Part shown: positions 1 to 4,676 of the stretch, in pieces
Layout: every line of letters starts with the position of its first letter
Position numbering within the stretch: position 1 is the stretch's first letter
Assembly (NCBI GenBank): GCA_003575245.1
Contig: NMQN01000661.1
Coordinates: forward strand, 1 to 8,670
Length of the DNA: 8,670 bases
Origin: Candidatus Atribacteria bacterium 1244-E10-H5-B2
GTDB taxonomy: Bacteria; Atribacterota; JS1; SB-45; 34-128
Direction of reading: 5' to 3'
The notes under the pieces: model-generated
Seen by the model: only the letters and a program-made list of their open reading frames with translations
Told to the model about the DNA's origin: nothing
Databases searched by the model: none
Translations under genes and position numbers: made by a program

Positions 1-15
1 ATTTAGACAAAAATA

Positions 16-432
16 ATGAAAAAATTAGTTGAAGATTTACCCTGTATAGATATTAAAGATATAAGAGAACTCCTGATTGAGGGCGGAGAGGAACATAAAA
101 TAGAGCTTACGATATCCGATAAATATGTCCAGGAAGTTGGCATAACTTCGACAACCGGAAGTTTCGGGGGATCCGTCTATTGGTTTATATGTCCTAGCTG
201 TAAAAGAAGAATAAAAAAGCTCTATTTATTCCAGAATGAGAGTATTTTTTTATGCAGGAATTGTAATCATTTAGCTTATAGGACCCAAAATTTGAGGGAT
301 TTCAGGAAGACAGGATATGTCAGAAAAACAAAGAAAGAGAATATCTTTAAAGAAAGAATTAAAAAGAGGACGGATCTATTAAAAGAATTGGAAAGATTTA
401 AAAAGCAGTTTCCCGGTCTTTTTAATCGATAA
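16..432 (+). CDS. Short zinc-ribbon protein, paralogue of the gene at 1471
   Basis: This encodes 138 residues. A C-x2-C ... C-x2-C zinc ribbon is visible, with Cys59/Cys62 in a WFICPSCKRR context and Cys80/Cys83 in FLCRNCNHLAYR. The C-terminal 50 residues are very basic and probably helical. The ribbon matches that of the 1471 gene (WFICNYCKRR, ACRHCYNLTYE), so the two are family members. This one lacks much of the longer N-terminal region of the other and may be a shortened form. An in-frame stop lies at 4-6, so ATG 16 is the first possible start. No clear ribosome binding site precedes it. From general recall, such ribbon proteins are common hypothetical proteins of phages and plasmids. A nucleic-acid-binding role is inference. 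Confidence 0.75.
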   Translation: MKKLVEDLPCIDIKDIRELLIEGGEEHKIELTISDKYVQEVGITSTTGSFGGSVYWFICPSCKRRIKKLYLFQNESIFLCRNCNHLAYRTQNLRDFRKTGYVRKTKKENIFKERIKKRTDLLKELERFKKQFPGLFNR

Positions 433-439
433 CTAAAAG

Positions 440-556
440 ATGCTTTTGAGCGAATTATCTACCCCGGAAATACTTCATAATGCTTCCGAAAATTGGGGTG
501 TTACGGATAGGCAAATCCAAACATATATAAGGCGTTGCTATACTTTGTGGCACTAA
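440..556 (+). pseudogene. Truncated helix-turn-helix protein (38 codons)
   Basis: The ATG at 440 follows the previous stop by 7 nt. The 38-codon product reads MLLSELSTPEILHNAS, then ENWGVTDRQIQTYIRR, then a short tail ending LWH. The stretch ILHNASENWGVTDRQIQTYI has the spacing of a helix-turn-helix seen at the N-terminus of phage small-terminase-like and similar DNA-binding proteins. In such proteins a helical region follows, but here the frame stops at 554-556, where the repeat-rich gene-free DNA begins. It is probably the 5' remnant of a longer gene whose 3' part was lost or replaced. A genuine micro-protein is possible. There is no strong ribosome binding site. Confidence 0.5.
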
Positions 557-675
557 GATTTTGAGAAGAAAAATTATATAAGAATTTATATACAAATTAG
601 AGGGGTAGAATGTTAACAAAAGTAAACCTTTCAGGTTAAAAATTTTAAGAAAAATAAAATTACCTGGCTATGTCA

Positions 676-754
676 AAGCTCTTATTATTTAAGGGCTTCA
701 AGCGATAAAGAAGAAAAATTATATTGGAATATAGTGGAAAATTCAGGGGGTAGG
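676..754 (+). repeat. Repeat-family copy: A-rich block, 10-bp doublet, AGGGGGTAGG tail
   Basis: The block at 699-723 matches 2651-2675 at 24 of 25 positions. It is followed by the doublet ATATTGGAAT (721-730) and ATAGTGGAAA (731-740), then ATTCAGGGGGTAGG (741-754). A partly self-complementary CTTATTATTTAAGG lies just upstream (681-694), where the 2628 copy has CCTTATTTATAAGG. A further diverged relative lies at 563-608 with tail ATTAGAGGGGTAG. Confidence 0.7.
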
Positions 755-1125
755 TTAACAAAAGTCAAGGTTAGTGAAAAGGATCTACGGCTTAATCCGA
801 TAAAATCCGTAGCAGTTTTGCGACTAAGCGCGGGTAATCGCAGAAATAAATGTCCAATAATAATGGAGACTTAATGGGAAACAAGATTATTAAAAGAGAT
901 GAAAAATGCCCGTTATTAACGAGGAAAACCGTGAAAAAAAAGTAAACTTTGACGAAAAAGGTAAGTTTTGTAAGGGGAATACTATCTCCGGAAACAGAAG
1001 AAACCGTAGCCAAACCGATAAATTAATGACCGCTTTAAATAAATAAGGGAAAAAAGGTTGCGATAATAACGCAAAAGACCGCAAAAATAGGGTCAGATAT
1101 ATCGGAGAATATCAGAGAAATTATA

Positions 1126-1235
1126 CCGATTAAGCGATGAAAAGCGTTAAAAGTTTGGGCTTTATCTCAAAATATCTCAAAAGGATCACTCCGGGTATTA
1201 ACAAAACTAACCGATTAAGCGGTGATAAGCGTAAG
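1126..1235. repeat. 15-bp near-identical repeats CCGATTAAGCG[A/G]TGA
   Basis: CCGATTAAGCGATGA (1126-1140) and CCGATTAAGCGGTGA (1211-1225) differ at one base. Each copy opens a 10-bp doublet of AAGCG (1132/1142 and 1217/1227). The doublet is therefore part of the repeated unit. Confidence 0.65.
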
Positions 1236-1242
1236 ATTTAAG

Positions 1243-1395
1243 ATGACAAAAAATCAAGTTTTTAGAATAGACAAATTAGTATATAGAGATCCTTGTTTTC
1301 TGCTTAATTATCAAGCAGGAGAGCTTCTTTATCAGTTAAGAAAAGTTAAAATTTTAGGTCAACAAAAGTCAACATTTATAAGTTATAAAAGGTAA
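1243..1395 (+). CDS. Possible 50-residue ORF within the repeat region
   Basis: ATG at 1243 opens 50 codons ending at TAA 1393-1395. The product begins MTKNQVFRIDKLVYRD and ends STFISYKR. Its composition is protein-like, with alternating hydrophobic residues and a basic end. However, no ribosome binding site precedes it, and it runs through two 10-bp doublets (AGTTAA at 1334/1344, GTCAAC at 1358/1368) that look like the surrounding non-coding signal. It may be a chance frame. No family is recognised. Confidence 0.25.
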   Translation: MTKNQVFRIDKLVYRDPCFLLNYQAGELLYQLRKVKILGQQKSTFISYKR

Positions 1396-1401
1396 GATCT
1401 A

Positions 1402-1437
1402 AGGGAGTTTGTTTTGTAGTCTTTAAAAACAATCCCT
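1402..1437 (+). promoter_or_regulatory. Leader hairpin upstream of the 1471 gene
   Basis: AGGGA (1402-1406) pairs with TCCCT (1433-1437). The flanking TTGTTTT (1409-1415) can extend the stem with AAAACAA (1426-1432) after a 2-nt bulge. It ends 33 nt before the ATG and could affect expression of the zinc-ribbon gene. No poly-T run follows, so it is not a simple terminator. Confidence 0.4.
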
Positions 1438-1470
1438 AATGATTTCGGCAATTATCGGAGAAATATATTT

Positions 1471-2043
1471 ATGGGAAGGTATTATTACTCTAAAAAAGAT
1501 ACTGTAGATAGCCATAAAAGCATACCGATAAAATTTTTAAAACAACACGGACACTTAGTAGGTTATTCTTCAGGGGGTATAAGTTGGACCAGAGGCGGAG
1601 AAAAAACAGGGAGTGTTAGCTATGAGGTTGATATAATGCATCCAGGAGATGAGTATATACGTTTTAAATATACCACTACGATACGAGCTACCGGAGAAAA
1701 AATAGACCAGGATTATAAAGTAAGACTTGTTTCAACAAAATGTAATTATGGTGGACAGAGATGGTGGTTTATTTGTAATTATTGTAAAAGAAGGGTAGGG
1801 GTTTTATATATAGGGGATAGTGATTTTGCTTGTAGGCATTGTTATAATCTGACTTATGAAAGCAGGAACGAATCCAGAGGGGGTTTTTTGGGAGTTATGG
1901 GTAATTATTTTAAAGCTGAAAAGATTAGAGAAGGAATGAAAAGATTATTTTATAATGGTAAACCCACAAAGAAGATGATCCGCTATATGGCCTTAAGAGA
2001 GAAATTACCGAGTAAAGAAGAACTTGAGAAAATGACTTTATAA
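1471..2043 (+). CDS. Zinc-ribbon protein, full-length family member
   Basis: This encodes 190 residues. Residues 1-80 start with a GRYYYSKKDTV segment, then a region resembling the IxW-x-RGGE pattern (ISWTRGGEKTGSVSYEVD). A probable beta-rich stretch follows (YIRFKYTTTIRATGEK). Then comes CNYGGQRWWFICNYCKRR with Cys91, Cys102 and Cys105, and ACRHCYNLTYESRNES with Cys121 and Cys124. Cys102/105 and Cys121/124 make the zinc ribbon. The last 60 residues are helical and basic. GGAG at 1457-1460 precedes the ATG by 10 nt. The gene stands alone between two arrays of 10/11-bp doublets and has its own terminator. The family is familiar from mobile DNA but has no assigned function. Binding of nucleic acid, perhaps of the adjacent repeats, is inference only. 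Confidence 0.85.
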   Translation: MGRYYYSKKDTVDSHKSIPIKFLKQHGHLVGYSSGGISWTRGGEKTGSVSYEVDIMHPGDEYIRFKYTTTIRATGEKIDQDYKVRLVSTKCNYGGQRWWFICNYCKRRVGVLYIGDSDFACRHCYNLTYESRNESRGGFLGVMGNYFKAEKIREGMKRLFYNGKPTKKMIRYMALREKLPSKEELEKMTL

Positions 2044-2104
2044 ATCAGGCTTCTTGAAAAATAGAAGGGATAAATTTTAGTGCATCTAATTGCCGAAAAT
2101 AGGG

Positions 2105-2148
2105 GGTAGGTTATCCCATTTTATAGGGTAGACTTACCTTCTTTTTTT
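2105..2148 (+). terminator. Rho-independent terminator of the 1471 gene
   Basis: GGTAGGTT (2105-2112) pairs with GACTTACC (2131-2138), allowing G-T pairs. CCC (2115-2117) pairs with GGG (2126-2128) above a two-base mismatch. A TTCTTTTTTT tail follows directly. The left arm is part of the recurring AGGGGGTAGG tail motif. Confidence 0.75.
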
Positions 2149-2240
2149 ATTTCTGATCCTGGTTAAAATTTCGCTAAAGATAAAATTATCTGCAGTGGAA
2201 TTGATGAGACTAATTAGGGGGCTGGGAATGTGATAAAGAA

Positions 2241-2270
2241 GTTTACAGTCAGTTGCCCGCAGGTTTACAG
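2241..2270. repeat. 11-bp triplet: GTTTACAG, GTTGCCCG, GTTTACAG
   Basis: GTTTACAG at 2241 and 2263 is exact. GTTGCCCG at 2252 sits exactly midway, sharing GTT, C and G. All three are spaced by 11 bp, one helical turn. Confidence 0.6.
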
Positions 2271-2352
2271 TTTCGGGTTAAGAATTTCTTACAAAAATAA
2301 GAAAGTTAGCTAGTAATTGAAAGGCTTACAGGCTAGGGCTTCTATTAGAAAT

Positions 2353-2385
2353 AAGAAGTAAAATTATATGTCATTATATGACACT
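2353..2385 (+). repeat. Repeat-family copy with doublet ATATGTCATT / ATATGACACT
   Basis: An A-rich block with AAGAAGTAAAATTATA leads into a 10-bp doublet at 2366-2375 and 2376-2385. The second unit overlaps a CTAATTAG palindrome (2384-2391), and the common GGGGGTAGG tail forms the terminator that follows. Confidence 0.65.
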
Positions 2386-2389
2386 AATT

Positions 2390-2414
2390 AGGGGGTAGGA
2401 ATACCCTTTTTTTT
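2390..2414 (+). terminator. Terminator hairpin with GGAA loop
   Basis: AGGGGGTA pairs with TACCCTTT around a GGAA tetraloop (2398-2401), with two G-T pairs near the base. Eight Ts follow from 2407. No gene lies immediately upstream, so it would end a non-coding transcript carrying the 2366 doublet. Confidence 0.65.
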
Positions 2415-2423
2415 ATTTAGTAA

Positions 2424-2532
2424 GTTATACGCAGGTTATGCGAATTAGATAAAAAACTGTACCAGGATAGCACCAGGACTGCACCAGATTAACGGAAACT
2501 AATGCACCCAAAATGCACCCAAAGTGCACCCA
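2424..2532. repeat. 11-bp-phased word arrays (GTTAT, ACCAGG, TGCACCCA)
   Basis: Three successive sets have a strict 11-bp spacing. GTTAT[A/G]CG lies at 2424 and 2435. ACCAG lies at 2461, 2472 and 2483. TGCACCCA is exact at 2503, 2514 and 2525. TGCACC at 2480 lies two turns (23 bp) before the last set. The words are GC-richer than those of the 10-bp doublets. Confidence 0.75.
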
Positions 2533-2547
2533 GTTTAGAGAAAAAAG

Positions 2548-2567
2548 ATATGTCGGAATATGTCGGT
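2548..2567. repeat. 10-bp doublet ATATGTCGGA / ATATGTCGGT
   Basis: The two units at 2548 and 2558 differ at the last base only. The same word recurs in another doublet at 2765/2775. Confidence 0.7.
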
Positions 2568-2627
2568 AAAATATCAGTGATATCGGTTAAAATTTTTCGT
2601 AAATTATAAAATTATCTATCTATATTA

Positions 2628-2703
2628 GAAGCCTTATTTATAAGGTACCTCAAGAGATAAAGAAGAAAAATTATAGTTCGGTATAGTTCACTAATTAGGG
2701 GGG
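2628..2703 (+). repeat. Repeat-family copy with doublet ATAGTTCGGT / ATAGTTCACT
   Basis: CCTTAT/ATAAGG inverted repeat (2632-2645), then the 25-nt A-rich block (2651-2675) shared with 699-723 at 24 of 25 positions. Next come the doublet at 2673-2682 and 2683-2692 and the tail CTAATTAGGGGGGGG from 2691. The flanks are homologous to the 676 copy, but the doubled word is different (TAGTTC here, TTGGAA there). Confidence 0.75.
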
Positions 2704-2730
2704 GGAATGTTACAAAAGGTTGACATTTCA

Positions 2731-2750
2731 AAGTTGAGGAAAGTTGAGGT
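2731..2750. repeat. 10-bp doublet AAGTTGAGGA / AAGTTGAGGT
   Basis: The two units are identical in 9 of 10 bases and directly adjacent. They lie 28 nt after the G-run of the 2628 copy, much as GTTAACAAAA doublets follow the G-runs at 602 and 745. Confidence 0.7.
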
Positions 2751-2764
2751 TCCGGGAATAAAAT

Positions 2765-2875
2765 ATATGTCGGTTTATGTCGGTAAAATAGGGGGTAAGA
2801 TAGTTCGTTATAGTTCGGCAAATAGGAATATCCTGGTAAAAAGATAGTTCATTATAGTTCACCAAATAGGGGTAG
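2765..2875 (+). repeat. Three successive 10-bp doublets, each followed by an AATAGG tail
   Basis: ATATGTCGGT/TTATGTCGGT (2765, 2775) is followed by AAAATAGGGGGTAAG. ATAGTTCGTT/ATAGTTCGGC (2800, 2810) is followed by AAATAGG. ATAGTTCATT/ATAGTTCACC (2844, 2854) is followed by AAATAGGGGTAG. The last two are 44 bp apart and share the ATAGTTC word with the 2673 doublet. Confidence 0.75.
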
Positions 2876-2896
2876 ATTATTCTTTAAAGAAACTAA

Positions 2897-2925
2897 ACCA
2901 AGACTATACCAAGATGATACCAAAG
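2897..2925. repeat. 11-bp triplet of ACCAA
   Basis: ACCAAGA lies at 2897 and 2908 and ACCAAAG at 2919, all at 11-bp spacing. The word resembles the ACCAG set at 2461-2488. Confidence 0.65.
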
Positions 2926-2926
2926 A

Positions 2927-2967
2927 AGAAATAAAAAGGGTAAAATTATATTAGGATATATTAGGAA
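2927..2967 (+). repeat. Repeat-family copy with doublet ATATTAGGAT / ATATTAGGAA
   Basis: An A-rich block ending AAAATTAT leads into the doublet at 2948-2957 and 2958-2967. The tail ATTCAGGGGGTAGG is identical to that of the 721 doublet and forms the terminator that follows. Confidence 0.7.
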
Positions 2968-2971
2968 ATTC

Positions 2972-2997
2972 AGGGGGTAGGAATACCCTCTTTTTTT
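2972..2997 (+). terminator. Terminator hairpin with GGAA loop
   Basis: AGGGGGTA (2972-2979) and TACCCTCT (2984-2991) form eight pairs, one of them G-T, around a GGAA loop. Seven Ts end at 2997. It is near-identical to the hairpin at 2390-2414. Confidence 0.75.
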
Positions 2998-3004
2998 ATC
3001 CTAG

Positions 3005-3021
3005 GTTGCCCCCAAGTTGCC
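3005..3021. repeat. 11-bp doublet of GTTGCC
   Basis: GTTGCC is exact at 3005 and 3016. The same GTTGCC occurs as the middle unit of the 2241 triplet. Confidence 0.5.
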
Positions 3022-3067
3022 AATTTTAGTAGACGGAACTACTACGATAAAAGCGATTCCTCAATAT

Positions 3068-3244
3068 ATTATGTAAAGTAACCTATTATAGCCGGATATC
3101 CCTTATTTTATAAGGTTTTCAGTTAAAAACTACGCTATATATGGGGGTATATTATAAGGGCAGAAAAAGCTAAAAAAGCAGTTTGAAACCCTTATAAACA
3201 AAGGGTCTTAGCAACGTCCTATAATAAACATTATGTAAAGTAAC
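3068..3244. repeat. Two direct copies of ATTATGTAAAGTAAC, 162 bp apart
   Basis: Exact 15-bp copies lie at 3068-3082 and 3230-3244. Between them are two inverted repeats. CCTATTATAG follows the first copy and CCTATAATAA precedes the second. A related ATTATGTAAG lies upstream of the recombinase at 7251. These could be recombination or regulator sites. No assignment is possible from sequence alone. Confidence 0.55.
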
Positions 3245-3272
3245 TTAATTAACATATTCAATTTTTTAGGTA

Positions 3273-3301
3273 TTGCTTATTATGAGTATATGTGCTATAT
3301 A
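3273..3301 (+). promoter_or_regulatory. Promoter of the HTH / zinc-ribbon gene pair
   Basis: TTGCTT (3273-3278), a 17-nt spacer and TATATA (3296-3301) form a sigma-70-type promoter. TG at 3293-3294 gives an extended -10. Transcription would start near 3308, downstream of the GTG at 3292, which supports the later ATG at 3340 as the start of the next gene. Confidence 0.55.
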
Positions 3302-3339
3302 TATACATAGAATATCAAAAAGAAAGGGGAATAAAAGCT

Positions 3340-3558
3340 ATGGCTATTATAATTAGGGGGGAAAAGTATTACCTGGTGGTAGATTTAGTTAAGATATTAC
3401 CCTTAACGAAGAATACCATTAGGGCTTATATCAGGCACGGCAAGATCAGGGGGCGAAAATTAGGTAAACTTTTCTATGTTTCTAATACTGATCTAAGGGC
3501 TTTCTTAGATAGAAGGGATACTAACATTAAAAACTTGAATGGGGAAGGTGATAAATAA
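3340..3558 (+). CDS. Excisionase/MerR-type helix-turn-helix DNA-binding protein
   Basis: The product has 72 residues. It begins MAIIIRGEKYYLVVDLVKIL and continues through LTKNTIRAYIRHGKIRGRKL to FYVSNTDLRAFLDRR. This is the standard excisionase / MerR-like wHTH pattern: helix, turn, recognition helix (TIRAYIRHG), then a basic wing and a closing helix. Upstream in-frame GTG 3292 would add 16 residues, but AGAAAGGGGA (3321-3330) lies 9 nt before ATG 3340 and the promoter overlaps the GTG. Proteins of this size act as recombination directionality factors next to tyrosine recombinases, or as small repressors. A recombinase lies about 3.7 kb downstream, so either role fits. The stop overlaps the next start (TAATG). 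Confidence 0.8.
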   Translation: MAIIIRGEKYYLVVDLVKILPLTKNTIRAYIRHGKIRGRKLGKLFYVSNTDLRAFLDRRDTNIKNLNGEGDK

Positions 3559-3737
3559 TGCCTGTTTATAAATGTTTGAATTGTCATCAGGTAGCTTTTG
3601 GCTGGGCTATGAAATACAAGTATAAAAATAAATGTCCTGATTGCGGTGGTGAACTTCGGGAAATTCCTTTTAATAACAAAAAACTTCAAAAAGTGATAAG
3701 GGATCATAAGCGAAATTCTGTATCTTCAGCTAAGTAG
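3558..3737 (+). CDS. Small C4 zinc-ribbon protein
   Basis: The product has 59 residues. It opens MPVYKCLNC and has a second pair in KCPDCGGELREI, giving Cys6, Cys9, Cys26 and Cys29. The second pair has the CPDCGG form typical of zinc ribbons and rubredoxin-like folds. The tail is basic and ends SVSSAK. The start overlaps the stop of the helix-turn-helix gene by one base, so translation is likely coupled and the two proteins are probably co-produced. No specific family is recognised. A metal-binding accessory or regulator role is likely but unproven. Confidence 0.7.
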   Translation: MPVYKCLNCHQVAFGWAMKYKYKNKCPDCGGELREIPFNNKKLQKVIRDHKRNSVSSAK

Positions 3738-3778
3738 TAGGCAATATATAGGCACATATACTAAATAAGCTAAAGAAA

Positions 3779-3821
3779 CGCTAATTAGGCTATCCTGCGT
3801 TTAAATTTAGGGGTATTCTGA
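3779..3821. repeat. 43-bp direct repeat, copy 1 (partner at 8073)
   Basis: CGCTAATTAGGCTATC (3779-3794), an 11-nt centre CTGCGTTTAAA, then TTTAGGGGTATTCTGA (3806-3821). The outer 16+16 bases match copy 2 at 31 of 32 positions, and the centre has the same length but a different sequence. It lies in the 119-nt gap before the 3857 operon, 36 nt from its first codon. It may be an attachment site or a shared leader/operator. Confidence 0.7.
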
Positions 3822-3856
3822 AGAACTGTTGTAGTTTTTAAAGAAGGTGGTAAAGG

Positions 3857-4381
3857 TTGAAGGGGGCTAAAAAGTCTTATGAATTTGATACTCAATATTC
3901 TGATATCGAAAAGGAACTTGAAGAACGAAAGAATAGGATAAAAACCATATGTTTTAAGACTTGCTTAAAGTGCGGGGAAACAAAATTTATCTTTAAATTT
4001 TCATTAGATAAGCGAAATACTGATGGTAGAACAAATGTCTGCAAGAATTGTAGGGTATCGGAAGCTGAAAAATATTACTACAAAAACAAAGATAGGATAC
4101 TGATAAGAAACAAGATATATAGGGATAATAACAGAAGGGATAGAAGTGAATATTTTAAAAAATACCAGGAAGAAAATAAGGAACGCTTAAAAAGGCTTGC
4201 TAAGAAATGGTATAAGAAAAATAGGAAAACAATTAAGAAAAGAAACCTGGAATATTATCGGGCAAACGAAGAAGCCTGTAAGCAGAGAAGAAAACTTTGG
4301 ATAGAAAAGAATAAGGAAGGGGTCAAGAAATACAATAGGGAATATAAGCGAAAGCATAAAATTTTAAGGGCGGTGATATAA
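3857..4381 (+). CDS. Phage-type C4 zinc-finger protein with basic helical repeats
   Basis: The product has 174 residues from a TTG start. AAGAAGGTGG (3841-3850) lies 6 nt upstream, and no ATG option exists nearby. Residues 36-65 read CLKCGETKFIFKFSLDKRN, then a DGRT segment, then CKNC: Cys36, Cys39, Cys62 and Cys65. This C-x2-C-GE-x-K ... DGR-x3-C-x2-C unit is the zinc finger often found at the N-terminus of phage HNH endonucleases. The rest has irregular repeats such as YYYKNKDR, YFKKYQEENKER and WYKKNRK, very basic and helical. No HNH motif is visible, so nuclease activity is not supported. DNA or RNA binding is likely. Its C-terminal EYKRKHKI recurs at the end of the next protein. Confidence 0.7.
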   Translation: MKGAKKSYEFDTQYSDIEKELEERKNRIKTICFKTCLKCGETKFIFKFSLDKRNTDGRTNVCKNCRVSEAEKYYYKNKDRILIRNKIYRDNNRRDRSEYFKKYQEENKERLKRLAKKWYKKNRKTIKKRNLEYYRANEEACKQRRKLWIEKNKEGVKKYNREYKRKHKILRAVI

Positions 4382-4385
4382 GGAG

Positions 4386-4649
4386 GTGGAAATAAAAGAA
4401 AGAAAAGAATATATATCTGCTCCGAAAAGTGCAAGAACTTTTAGGGCAGAAAGACGAATAGAAATAAAAGCGGATAACATAGGATTATTAGCGAGGTTTA
4501 ATTACGAAAAGAAAATATGGGAAGTATGGAAAATCAAAGATCCAAAAGCATTTATAAAAGAACCTACCAAGAAAGTATATGGAGGAAGAAAAGTAGAGGA
4601 ATTTTTAAAAGATTACAAGCGAAAGCATAAGATAAGTCAGGTTATTTAA
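4386..4649 (+). CDS. Small basic protein of unknown function, start uncertain
   Basis: The product has up to 87 residues and no family is recognised. The frame begins at GTG 4386, but that codon overlaps the AGGAGG (4381-4386) that should serve it. The first codon at proper distance is ATA 4392, five bases after the AGGAGG, giving 85 residues. The protein has an EYISAPKSARTFRAERR stretch, then IEIKADNIGLLARFNY and KKIWEVWKIKD, which look like short beta strands. It ends FLKDYKRKHKISQVI. The upstream stop is 4 nt away, so it is probably translationally coupled to the zinc-finger gene. The YKRKHKI tail matches that protein. Confidence 0.6.
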   Translation: MEIKERKEYISAPKSARTFRAERRIEIKADNIGLLARFNYEKKIWEVWKIKDPKAFIKEPTKKVYGGRKVEEFLKDYKRKHKISQVI

Positions 4650-4676
4650 ATTAAATAAATTAAGGGGGTAAACAGA

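Larger units (their letters stand above)
557..1242. repeat. Gene-free stretch rich in 10- and 11-bp-spaced word doublets
   Basis: No convincing coding frame exists here. Short words recur once at a fixed distance. At 10 bp: GTTAACAAAA/GTAAACCTTT (612, 622), ATATTGGAAT/ATAGTGGAAA (721, 731), GTTAACAAAA/GTCAAGGTTA (754, 764), AATCCG (794, 804), AACGAGG/ACCGTGA (918, 928), CGCAAAA (1070, 1080), ATATCGGAGA/ATATCAGAGA (1099, 1109), AAGCG (1132, 1142), TATCTCAAA (1163, 1173) and TAAGCG (1216, 1226). At 11 bp: TAATGG (861, 872) and AAACCG (1001, 1012). A TTGCG/CGCAA inverted repeat lies at 1058-1074. The word differs at each site, so these are not ordinary iterons. Periods of 10 and 11 are not multiples of three, which argues against decayed coding repeats. 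Confidence 0.7.
2149..3272. other. Second gene-free stretch with phased doublets and terminator hairpins
   Basis: No believable gene is seen on either strand. Itemised repeats below occupy much of 2241-3021. From about 3022 to 3272 the doublets fade. That part holds two inverted repeats (CCTTAT/ATAAGG at 3101-3115, ACCCTT/AAGGGT at 3188-3206) and two copies of a 15-bp word. A TAGTAG/CTACTA inverted repeat lies near 3028-3044. Confidence 0.7.

Noticed and set aside
792..1084. Two minus-strand frames (73 and 64 codons)
   Set aside because: They run through the doublet field, lack ribosome binding sites and overlap each other. Their composition is that of translated AT-rich non-coding DNA.
2612..2821. 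Minus-strand frame of 69 codons
   Set aside because: It is open only because the repeats lack stops in that frame. It spans terminator-like and doublet elements and has no start signal.
577..2967. Doublets as target-site duplications or excision footprints of transposons
   Set aside because: Footprints would leave the word in varied flanks, whereas here the flanks are homologous between copies and the word varies.
557..3021. CRISPR array
   Set aside because: There is no constant repeat of 24-40 bp with regular spacers. Repeat words are short, adjacent and differ by site, and no cas gene is seen.
3474..3707. Minus-strand frame of 77 codons
   Set aside because: It is antisense to the HTH and small zinc-ribbon genes, which have good starts and recognisable motifs.
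3857..4381. HNH homing endonuclease
   Set aside because: The zinc finger resembles that found in such enzymes, but no His-Asn-His motif is present in the remaining residues.
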